Below are positions 17,563 to 24,456 of a stretch of 64,000 nt of DNA, piece after piece (the stretch's first letter is position 1; each line of letters starts with the position of its first letter). Origin of the DNA: Azospirillum sp. SYSU D00513 (GTDB lineage: Bacteria; Pseudomonadota; Alphaproteobacteria; Azospirillales; Azospirillaceae); NCBI RefSeq assembly GCF_017356015.1, contig NZ_JAFIQV010000006.1, positions 1 through 64,000 of the forward strand, in the 5' to 3' direction. The notes beneath the pieces are model-generated. The model saw nothing but the letters and a program-made list of their open reading frames with translations. It ran no database searches and had not been told where the DNA came from. The position numbers and the translations under genes were made by a program.

Positions 17563-18048
17563 ATGAGGCCATTGGTCCAATCCCTGCGCGCTCTCATCGT
17601 CGGCGCCGCCGTTCTGGGCGTGCTCGCCTATGCCGCCGCCGCGCTGGTCACGGTCGCCGACGTCGTCGGCCGACAGATGGCAGCGCCGATCCCAGGCGTG
17701 GTCGATCTCGTCCAGCTGTTCGTGCTGGGTGGCGCCTGGCTGGTCATTCCCTACGCCTTCCTGACCGGCGCGCATGTGGGGGTGGACCTTCTCGTGGAAT
17801 CCTTTCCCGATGCGGTCGGGCGGGGATTGCGGGCGGTGGCGAGTGTCGCCGCCGCGGGCCTGCTGGCACTGATGCTCGTCCACTGCTACGAGGCTTTCCA
17901 GCAGCAGCTGATGTTCGGCGACCGCTCGCAGCAGCTCGGCATTCCGATCATCTGGTACTGGGTGCCGCTGCTGGCCGGCATGGCCCTGTCCATCATCGCC
18001 GCCCTTCTCACCATCTTTACCGCCCCGCGCACGCAGGCCACGTCATGA
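17563..18048 (+). CDS. TRAP transporter small membrane subunit (DctQ family)
   Basis: This 161-residue inner-membrane protein has four hydrophobic segments (about 10-30, 45-65, 87-108 and 130-150), as expected for DctQ. The conserved region between the second and third segments reads FLTGAHVGVDLLVE. It partners with the large subunit, whose ATG overlaps this stop codon (ATGA at 18045), giving tight coupling. The binding protein upstream and the large subunit downstream complete a TRAP importer driven by a sodium or proton gradient. Confidence 0.9.
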   Translation: MRPLVQSLRALIVGAAVLGVLAYAAAALVTVADVVGRQMAAPIPGVVDLVQLFVLGGAWLVIPYAFLTGAHVGVDLLVESFPDAVGRGLRAVASVAAAGLLALMLVHCYEAFQQQLMFGDRSQQLGIPIIWYWVPLLAGMALSIIAALLTIFTAPRTQATS

Positions 18049-19346
18049 GTTCCGCACTTCTGGGTTTCCTGGGTTTCGTCGCGGCGCTCGTGCTGATCGC
18101 CTTCGGCTTTCCGGTCGCGGTCGCGATGGCCGTCATCGGGGTGGCCGGCTTCTGGTGGCTGAACGGCTGGATGGGCGCCGCCTTCATCCTCGGCTCGTCG
18201 CCCTTCGAGGCGATCTTCCCCTATTCGCTCAGCGTCGTCCCGCTCTTCGTGATGATGGGCGTCTTCGCGGCGCGGGCGGGGCTGTCGCGCTCGCTGTTCG
18301 ACATGGTGAACGGCTTCTTCGGCCATGTGCGCGGCGGGCTCGCGGTGACCGCGATCGGCGCCTGCGCGCTGTTCGGCGCGATCTGCGGCTCCTCGCTCGC
18401 CACGGTCGCGACCATGGGCCGCGTCGCCATCCCCGAGATGAAGCGGCACGGATACAGCGACAGCCTCTCCTCCGCCGCGATCGCCGCCGGCGGCACGCTG
18501 GGGGTTCTGATCCCGCCCTCCATCCTGCTGGTCATCTACGGCATCCTCACCCAGACCTCGATCGGCCAGCTCTTCATCGGCGCCATCGTTCCGGGCATGC
18601 TCGGGGCGGTCCTCTACGGTGTCGCCGTCATCATCCGCGTGCGGATGGCGCCGGAACTGGCGCCGCCGACGCCCCGGACAGGCTGGACTGCGCGCATCGC
18701 CTCGCTGGGCCGCGTCTGGGGCGTCGTCCTGCTCTTCACGCTGGTGATCGGCGGCATCTATCTCGGCCTGTTTTCCCCCACGGAAGCGGCGGCCGTCGGT
18801 GCCGTCGGCGCCTTCCTCCTGGCGCTCGTCTCGGGCGAACTCGACCGGGCGGCGTTCCGCGACGCGGTGCGGGAGACGGCGGGGCTGACGGGGATGATCT
18901 TCTTCATCCTGATCGGCGCTTCGCTCTTCAATTACTTCCTGGAGACGACCGGCCTTCCCAACGCGCTGATCGGCCTGATCCAGAACAGCGGTCTGAGCCC
19001 GGCGGTGGTGCTCATCCTGATCATGCTGTTCTACATCGTGCTCGGCTGCTTCATGGATTCCATGTCCATGATCCTGCTGACGGTGCCGTTCCTGGCGCCG
19101 GTCGCCCAGGCGCTCGGCTACGACATGGTCTGGTTCGGCATATTGATCGTGACCGTGGCCGAAATCGGCCTGATCACGCCGCCGATCGGCATGAACCTCT
19201 TCGTGGTCCAGGCGACGGTGCCGGGCCTGACGCAACGGGCCGTGGTGAGCGGCATCCTGCCCTTCATCCTCGCCGACATCCTGCGGCTCATCCTGCTGGC
19301 CGCCATACCGGCGCTGACCCTGTGGCTGCCGTCGAGGATGTTCTGA
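18045..19346 (+). CDS. TRAP transporter large membrane subunit (DctM family)
   Basis: This 433-residue protein has about twelve hydrophobic segments and DctM landmarks such as FAARAGLSRSLFDMVNGFFG, GSSLATVATMGRVAIPEM, GGTLGVLIPPSILLVIYG and GLITPPIGMNLFVVQ. It forms the ion-coupled transport channel with the DctQ-like subunit. The start overlaps the preceding stop by four bases. It is the last gene of the P450-TRAP unit; the following 800 bases contain no clear gene. The substrate is probably the compound oxidised by the P450 or a related carboxylate, by context only. Confidence 0.93.
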   Translation: MSSALLGFLGFVAALVLIAFGFPVAVAMAVIGVAGFWWLNGWMGAAFILGSSPFEAIFPYSLSVVPLFVMMGVFAARAGLSRSLFDMVNGFFGHVRGGLAVTAIGACALFGAICGSSLATVATMGRVAIPEMKRHGYSDSLSSAAIAAGGTLGVLIPPSILLVIYGILTQTSIGQLFIGAIVPGMLGAVLYGVAVIIRVRMAPELAPPTPRTGWTARIASLGRVWGVVLLFTLVIGGIYLGLFSPTEAAAVGAVGAFLLALVSGELDRAAFRDAVRETAGLTGMIFFILIGASLFNYFLETTGLPNALIGLIQNSGLSPAVVLILIMLFYIVLGCFMDSMSMILLTVPFLAPVAQALGYDMVWFGILIVTVAEIGLITPPIGMNLFVVQATVPGLTQRAVVSGILPFILADILRLILLAAIPALTLWLPSRMF

Positions 19347-20168
19347 CGCACGGGGCGGCGTCGCCGGAACCGCTGCCCTCGTTGATATGTCCAGGCACGC
19401 CGATCTCCCACAGGCACGCCTGAGCAATGGAGAAAGAAAGATCCCCGCTTTCTTCCGGGTTCCGCATCGAAATCTTGGCTGGGGTCCTCTTTCTTCACGC
19501 GTATTGGGTGCGGGAACGCCGTTCCCGTGTTCATCGCCTGCCTCGCTCACCACGGCAACCTCGACATCAAGAAAAAAGACGACGTCCACAAGATTACGCT
19601 TTAAAAAGATATTTCCGCACGCATCAACAAATGCGGCGATTAGAAATGGTAATTATCTATTAGCATATGGCATGTAGCTAGGATCTCAGCAGAAACCATT
19701 TTCCAATGGGGCGATCGGATGAGCAGTTCTAGCCGATATGCAGTCCTTCACAACGCAAAGAAGAAAAGCTGGAGCGTTATTGATCGTGTTTCCAACGACA
19801 ATGCGCAGGCGAAGGGCAACGCGTTGACCGGGCTTTCCAGGGTGGTTGCGATCGTGTGGGCGGACCGGCTCAACAGCGAAGCCGACAGCCGGAGCCTCTG
19901 ACCGGTTCCGTTGCGGCGTTCGGCGTAGGGGACGGGGAGCACGGGGCGAGGGGCGCCTGTTTCGGCATGCCGTCGGTGGGAACGGCTCCGGCCCTGTGAA
20001 GGGGCCGCTTCATTTGGTCCTCGATAGAAATAATCCCCGTCCGGAAGGCAGCGTAACTACAGGCTGCAAAGAAGAAAGCCCGCCCGGACGGCATCGACTT
20101 GCATGCGGAGTTGACGGAACAGGCGGGACGCTGCACCTTGTCTACCTCTATCGAATAGGGAGGGAACA
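19347..20168. other. Intergenic region ahead of the first lanthipeptide precursor
   Basis: The part from about 19560 to 19700 is noticeably AT-rich compared with its surroundings (for example TTTAAAAAGATATTT and TTATCTATTAGCATATG), as expected for promoter DNA or acquired sequence. A 60-codon frame at 19719-19901 (MSSSSRYAVLHNAKKKSWSV...) is the best small candidate, but I cannot support it as a gene. Just before the precursor start there is a strong ribosome-binding site, GGGAGGGAAC. No terminator with a clear T tract was seen after the TRAP genes. Confidence 0.4.
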
Positions 20169-20474
20169 ATGGCCGGCACGCAGGACAATCTGGACAAGCT
20201 CAAGGACCTCATCGCGTCCGATCCCAACGCCATGCAGGGCGCGGCGGCCTCGGGCGATGTGAAGGAGGCGTCCAAGGCTCTGGCGCAATACGCGGCGTCG
20301 AAGGGCATCAGCCTGACGCCGGAAGAAATCGAAAAAGCCTTCACGAGCAACGACGCTCCCGCCTCTTCCAGCGAGCCGCTGGACGACGAGGCGCTGGACA
20401 ACGTCTCCGGCGGTGGTTCGCCCTACTGCATCCTGACGAAGGGCTGCTACTGCATCCTGACGGGCAGGATCTAA
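20169..20474 (+). CDS. lanA: Class II lanthipeptide precursor 1 with Nif11-like leader
   Basis: This 101-residue peptide has a leader of about 82 residues and a short Cys-rich core. The leader (LDKLKDLIASDPN, GDVKEASKALAQYAASKGIS, LTPEEIEKAF) matches the Nif11-type leaders used by ProcM-family synthetases. It ends in LDDEALDNVSGGG, with the double-glycine cleavage site at 81-83. The core SPYCILTKGCYCILTGRI has S84, T90 and T98 for dehydration and C87, C93 and C95 for ring closure. The pentapeptide YCILT occurs twice, encoded by an exact 15-bp direct repeat (20424-20438 and 20448-20462). LanM and the C39 exporter in the same locus supply modification and cleavage. The bioactivity is unknown. 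Confidence 0.92.
   Translation: MAGTQDNLDKLKDLIASDPNAMQGAAASGDVKEASKALAQYAASKGISLTPEEIEKAFTSNDAPASSSEPLDDEALDNVSGGGSPYCILTKGCYCILTGRI
20424..20462 (+). repeat. Exact 15-bp direct repeat inside the precursor core
   Basis: TACTGCATCCTGACG occurs at 20424-20438 and again at 20448-20462, a 24-bp (eight-codon) period. It encodes YCILT twice. The perfect nucleotide identity, third positions included, indicates a recent internal duplication or strong constraint. Confidence 0.9.
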
Positions 20475-20917
20475 CCGACGGCTTCCGGAAAAGGACGGCG
20501 GACCCGGATAATGGGCCGCCGTATCGGTACGGCGCTCGGCCCGTCAATTCGCAAGGGGGCCGGCCGGGTTTCCACGTTCTTTTCCAGCCGCTCGACGTCC
20601 TGTGCACTCATCTCTTCATCCTGCCCCGGTCGAGGTGTGAAGGCTGTCGTGGGCCGGTTGTGCCGTCAATCGAAAGTCGCGATCCGCTGGTAATCGGCAC
20701 GGGACTTTGGGCCTCCACCCGGCGTGGGCACAAGATCGGAACGCAAGAAAGCGCCCTCCCGGCGAACAGAACCGCTCGCCTCTCTAACGGCGTGGAAAGT
20801 CACAGCCGGATTACTACGTCCGTCTTGCGAAGGCGCGCCGTTTCGCGCAGCTTGTGAGAGGACGCGTGTGGTTGGACATGCGGTCCGCCAATCCGAACAA
20901 GGCTCGAATCCGGACCG
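20475..20917. other. Spacer between precursor 1 and the exporter genes
   Basis: About 440 bases separate the precursor from the HlyD-like gene. Apart from the stem-loop near the precursor end I see no gene or repeat. A promoter for the exporter genes may lie here but cannot be pinned down. Confidence 0.35.
20497..20520 (+). terminator. Stem-loop after precursor 1
   Basis: GGCGG-A-CCC (20497-20505) pairs with GGG-CCGCC (20513-20520) around a 7-base loop, with one bulged A, 20 bases after the stop. There is no T tract. It could act as an attenuator or stabiliser, giving more precursor than exporter message. Confidence 0.45.
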
Positions 20918-22195
20918 ATGGCGACTACCAGGCTCACCTTCCGGAACACCAACCCGGACCAGCTCGACCGCATGGTGCGGGTCGCCACGCCGTCCGGCTG
21001 GCTGGTGCTGGCGATCCTCGGCGCCACCGTGCTGGGCGGGCTGGTCTGGGCCTCCGTCTCCACGGCACCGGTCAAGGTCCGCTCGACGGGAGTGCTCCAG
21101 GGAAGCGGCGGCGTGCTGCTGGTCTCCGCGCCGAACTCGGCGCCCGTGGCCGAACTGGACGTGCGCGTCGGCAGCCGGGTGAGGCAGGGCGACATCGTCG
21201 CGCGGCTGAGCGAGCCGGTGCTCGACGCCCGGGCCGACACCGTCGCGGCGCGGCTGGCCGGACTGGCGCAGGAACGGTCCCGGCTCTCGGCCTTCCAGGC
21301 GCGGGAGCGCGAGGTGCGCGAGCGGGCGGACGCCCAGCGGCGCCAGGGGCTGGAGCGAACCTTGGAGCAGCTGCGCCAGCGTGAGGCGACACTCGTGCAG
21401 ACCTTGGCGAACCAGCGCGACCTGCTGGCGCGCGGCTTCGCCACCCGCGACCGGCTCCAGGCCGCCGAGAACGATCTGGACCAGGCGCGCCGCGCCGCGA
21501 TCGACGCGCGCAATTCGCTGAACGCGCTGCTGGTCGAGGCCGACGAGCGCGGCGTGCGCGCCGAGCGCGAACTGATGGACCTCGACGCCCGGCTCAACCA
21601 GGCTCGCCAGGAGCAGGCGGAAGTCGCCGCCGAGCGCGCCGCCCGGACCGAGGTGCGCGCGCCCGCGGCAGGCCGCGTCATCGAGCTGTCGGTCGCCGCG
21701 GGCGACCGGGTTCCGGCCGGCGCCGCGCTGATGCGCCTCGTGCCGGAGGAGGCGGATGCTCCGGAGACGGGCGCCGGAGGGCTGGAGGCCGTGCTCTACG
21801 TGCCGCCGGCCGACGGCAAGAAGGTCCGTCCGGGCATGGCCGTGCAGGTCGTGCCCTCGACCGTGCGGGTCGAGCGCGACGGCTTCATCCAGGGCGAGGT
21901 GGTGGCGGTGTCGGAGATTCCCGCGACGCGCGAGGCCATCCAGCGCACGCTGAAGAACGACACCTTCGTCGCCAAGCTGACGGCCGACGGCCCGCCCTTC
22001 GAGGTGCGGGTAGCGCTGCGGCCCGATCCAAACACCGTCAGCGGCTTCGCCTGGTCGTCGGACCTCGGCCGTACGCGCGCGGTCGAAAGCGGCACGGTCG
22101 TGGACGGGCTGGTGGTGGTCGAGCGCGTCCGGCTCATGACACTCGTCTTCCCCGCCTTCGATTCCGTCCTGCACGCGCTGGGGCTGGAGCCATGA
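20918..22195 (+). CDS. NHLM-type bacteriocin secretion protein (HlyD-like adaptor)
   Basis: This 425-residue membrane-fusion protein has a short cytoplasmic N-terminus, one membrane segment (about 29-47), a first lipoyl half (VAELDVRVGSRVRQGDIVAR), a long coiled coil (about 100-235, rich in R/E/Q/A), and a second half (TEVRAPAAGRVIELSVAAGD) with a beta-barrel. It matches the HlyD-type adaptors that accompany NHLM lanthipeptide exporters. It would bridge the ABC proteins to an outer-membrane channel. No TolC-like gene is in the window. It precedes the C39-ABC gene by 37 bases in what looks like one operon. Confidence 0.9.
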   Translation: MATTRLTFRNTNPDQLDRMVRVATPSGWLVLAILGATVLGGLVWASVSTAPVKVRSTGVLQGSGGVLLVSAPNSAPVAELDVRVGSRVRQGDIVARLSEPVLDARADTVAARLAGLAQERSRLSAFQAREREVRERADAQRRQGLERTLEQLRQREATLVQTLANQRDLLARGFATRDRLQAAENDLDQARRAAIDARNSLNALLVEADERGVRAERELMDLDARLNQARQEQAEVAAERAARTEVRAPAAGRVIELSVAAGDRVPAGAALMRLVPEEADAPETGAGGLEAVLYVPPADGKKVRPGMAVQVVPSTVRVERDGFIQGEVVAVSEIPATREAIQRTLKNDTFVAKLTADGPPFEVRVALRPDPNTVSGFAWSSDLGRTRAVESGTVVDGLVVVERVRLMTLVFPAFDSVLHALGLEP

Positions 22196-22232
22196 CGGCC
22201 GCCTTTACGGACGTCTTCGCAGGGCGCGCCCG

Positions 22233-24446
22233 ATGAGCGCGGAGGCCGTGGCTTCGAAAACGCCGGTGCGGCGTCACCGGGCGCGCCGCACCCCCACCAT
22301 CTTCCAGATGGAGGCGGTGGAGTGCGGGGCGGCGGCGCTCGCCATGGTGATGGCGCATCACGGCCTCTGGATTCCGCTGCCCGAGTTGCGGGAGACCTGC
22401 GGCGTGTCGCGCGACGGCAGCCGCGCCTCCAACATCGTGCGGGCGGCGCGGCGGCACGGCTTCACCGCCAAGGGCTTCCGGTGCGAGCCGCAGCATCTCG
22501 GCGATTTCCCGATGCCGGCCATCGCCTTCGTCAACATGAACCATTACGTCGTGCTGGAGGGGGTGCGCGGGCGGAAGGTCCATCTGAACGACCCCGCCGC
22601 CGGCCGGCGCGTCCTCACCCAGGCGGAATTCGACGCCATCTTCTCCGGCGTCCTTCTGACCTTCGAGCCGAACGCCGAGTTCCGGAAGGGCGGTGTGCGG
22701 CCGCAGCTCTGGAGCGACCTGTCGGCCCTGCTCGACGGGGCGCGCGGCGCCTTTCTCCTGGCGCTGCTGGCCGGGCTGACGCTGGTCCTGCCGGGGCTGG
22801 TCGTGCCGGCGGCGACGCAGATCTTCGTGGACTATTACCTGACCGACAGCCAGCCGCACTGGATGCTGGGCCTGCTCGGCGTGCTGGCCGCCGGATCGCT
22901 GATCCAGATCGGGCTCACCGCCCTGCAGGAGGGCGTGCTGGCGCGGCTGCGCACGCGCATCGCCGTGCAGGCGGCCGGGCGCATGGTCTGGCGCATGCTG
23001 AGGCTGCCGGTGCGCTTCTTCGGCCAGCGCCATGCGGGCACCATGGCGGGGCGGATCGACCTCGCCCGCCAACTCGGCGCCCACGCCGCCGATCAGACAC
23101 TGAAGGCGGCGCTCGGGGCGGTGAGCTGCGTCTTCTTCGCCCTGGTCATGCTGACCTACAGCCCGCTGCTGACCGCCCTGACGCTCGGCGTGACCGGGCT
23201 GCTGCTGGCGATCTTCGCGCTGGTGCAGGGCCGGCTGGAGGAGCTGGCCCGCAAGGCCGGCATGACCGGCGTGAAGCTGCACGGCCGGGCGATGCAGGGC
23301 ATCGGCATGATCGAGACGCTGAAGGCGAACGGCACGGACGGCGCCTTCTTCGCGCAATGGTCCGGCTATCTCGCCCTGCTGGTGCGGGACCGGCAGGCCG
23401 CCGGCCGCATCGAGGCGCTGCTCGGCGCCCTGCCCGAAAGCCTGATGATGCTGAGCCGCGCGCTGGTGCTCGCCGTCTCGGCCTGGCTGGTGGCACGGGG
23501 CGAGATGACGCCCGGCGAGATGGCCGCCTTCCAGGCGCTGGTCACCGCCTTTACGGCGCCGCTGAGCGCGATGATCGCCCAGACCGCGGCGCTGAAGCAG
23601 GCGCGCGGTTCGCTCGACCAGTTCACCGACGTGGCGACCGCCGGCATGGCCTGGGAATTCGAGGGCGAGAATGAAGGCGGGGAGGGAGGGCCGAGGACGG
23701 TCGCGACCGCCACCGGGCGCGTGCGCAAGCTGAGCGGCCGGGCGGAGGTGCGGGGCCTCTCCTTCGGCTACAGCCCGCTCGCCGACCCGCTGGTCCGGGG
23801 CTTCGATCTGGAGCTTCCGCCGGGCTCCCGCGTGGCGCTGGTCGGTGCCTCGGGAAGCGGCAAATCGACCATCGGCCGGCTGATCTGCGGCCTGTTCGAC
23901 CCTTGGGAGGGAGAGATCCTGCTGGATGGCCATCCGGTCCGCTCGCTGCCGCGCGAGATCCTGCGCAACTCGCTGGCGGTGGTGGACCAGGACATCATGC
24001 TGTTCGACGGCACCGTGCGCGACAACATCACGCTGTGGGACGACACCATGCCCGAGCAGCGCATCGTGCGCGCCTGCAAGGACGCCGTGATCCACGACGA
24101 CATCGTGGCCCGCGTCGGCGGCTACGGCAGCCGGATCGAGGAGGGCGGACGCAACTGGAGCGGCGGCCAGCGCCAGCGTCTGGAGATCGCCCGCGCGCTG
24201 GTGGCGGAGCCGAGCCTGCTCGTGCTGGACGAGGCGACGAGCGCGCTCGACCCCATCGTCGAGAAGGAGCTGATCGACAACATCCGCCGCCGCGGCTGCA
24301 CCTGCCTCATCATCGCCCACCGGCTCAGCACGATCCGGGATTGCGACGAGATCATCGTGATGGACCGCGGCCGGGTGCTGGAACGTGGCCGGCACGAGGA
24401 GCTGATGGCGGCCGGCGGCCATTACCGCCGCCTGGTGGAATCGTGA
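22233..24446 (+). CDS. C39 peptidase/ABC exporter (NHLM peptidase-ATP-binding protein)
   Basis: This 737-residue protein combines leader removal and export. The N-terminal C39 peptidase has a complete active site: Q25 (oxyanion), C31 in VECGAAALAM, H104 in NMNHYVVLEG, and D120 in HLNDPAAG. An exporter membrane domain of about six segments (160-450) and an ATPase domain follow, with Walker A GASGSGKST (538-546), signature WSGGQ (642-646) and Walker B ending LDE at 665-667. It should cut both precursors after their double glycine while transporting the core. Fusion of C39 to an ABC exporter is standard for double-glycine lanthipeptides. The gene ends 10 bases before the second ABC gene. Confidence 0.95.
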   Translation: MSAEAVASKTPVRRHRARRTPTIFQMEAVECGAAALAMVMAHHGLWIPLPELRETCGVSRDGSRASNIVRAARRHGFTAKGFRCEPQHLGDFPMPAIAFVNMNHYVVLEGVRGRKVHLNDPAAGRRVLTQAEFDAIFSGVLLTFEPNAEFRKGGVRPQLWSDLSALLDGARGAFLLALLAGLTLVLPGLVVPAATQIFVDYYLTDSQPHWMLGLLGVLAAGSLIQIGLTALQEGVLARLRTRIAVQAAGRMVWRMLRLPVRFFGQRHAGTMAGRIDLARQLGAHAADQTLKAALGAVSCVFFALVMLTYSPLLTALTLGVTGLLLAIFALVQGRLEELARKAGMTGVKLHGRAMQGIGMIETLKANGTDGAFFAQWSGYLALLVRDRQAAGRIEALLGALPESLMMLSRALVLAVSAWLVARGEMTPGEMAAFQALVTAFTAPLSAMIAQTAALKQARGSLDQFTDVATAGMAWEFEGENEGGEGGPRTVATATGRVRKLSGRAEVRGLSFGYSPLADPLVRGFDLELPPGSRVALVGASGSGKSTIGRLICGLFDPWEGEILLDGHPVRSLPREILRNSLAVVDQDIMLFDGTVRDNITLWDDTMPEQRIVRACKDAVIHDDIVARVGGYGSRIEEGGRNWSGGQRQRLEIARALVAEPSLLVLDEATSALDPIVEKELIDNIRRRGCTCLIIAHRLSTIRDCDEIIVMDRGRVLERGRHEELMAAGGHYRRLVES

Positions 24447-24456
24447 GGACCGGACG

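Noticed and set aside
13917-17597. A 1226-codon open frame on the minus strand opposite the P450 and TRAP genes
   Set aside because: It is antisense to clearly coding genes and has a repetitive Arg/Gly/Ala composition typical of the shadow frames of high-GC genes. It contains no domain.
19719-19901. A 60-codon frame that could be a small protein
   Set aside because: There is no convincing ribosome-binding site, no family and no terminator. It is mentioned only as a candidate in the intergenic entry.
20111-20116. TTGACG before precursor 1 and again at 39097-39102 before precursor 2, as a shared -35 element
   Set aside because: No matching -10 sequence lies at a proper distance in either case, and the distances to the start codons differ (53 and 71 bases).
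20870-20930. CTCGAATCC with flanking complementary bases looked like a tRNA T-arm
   Set aside because: The TTC of the T loop is missing and no acceptor, D or anticodon stem can be built around it. The stretch also runs into the HlyD-like gene start.
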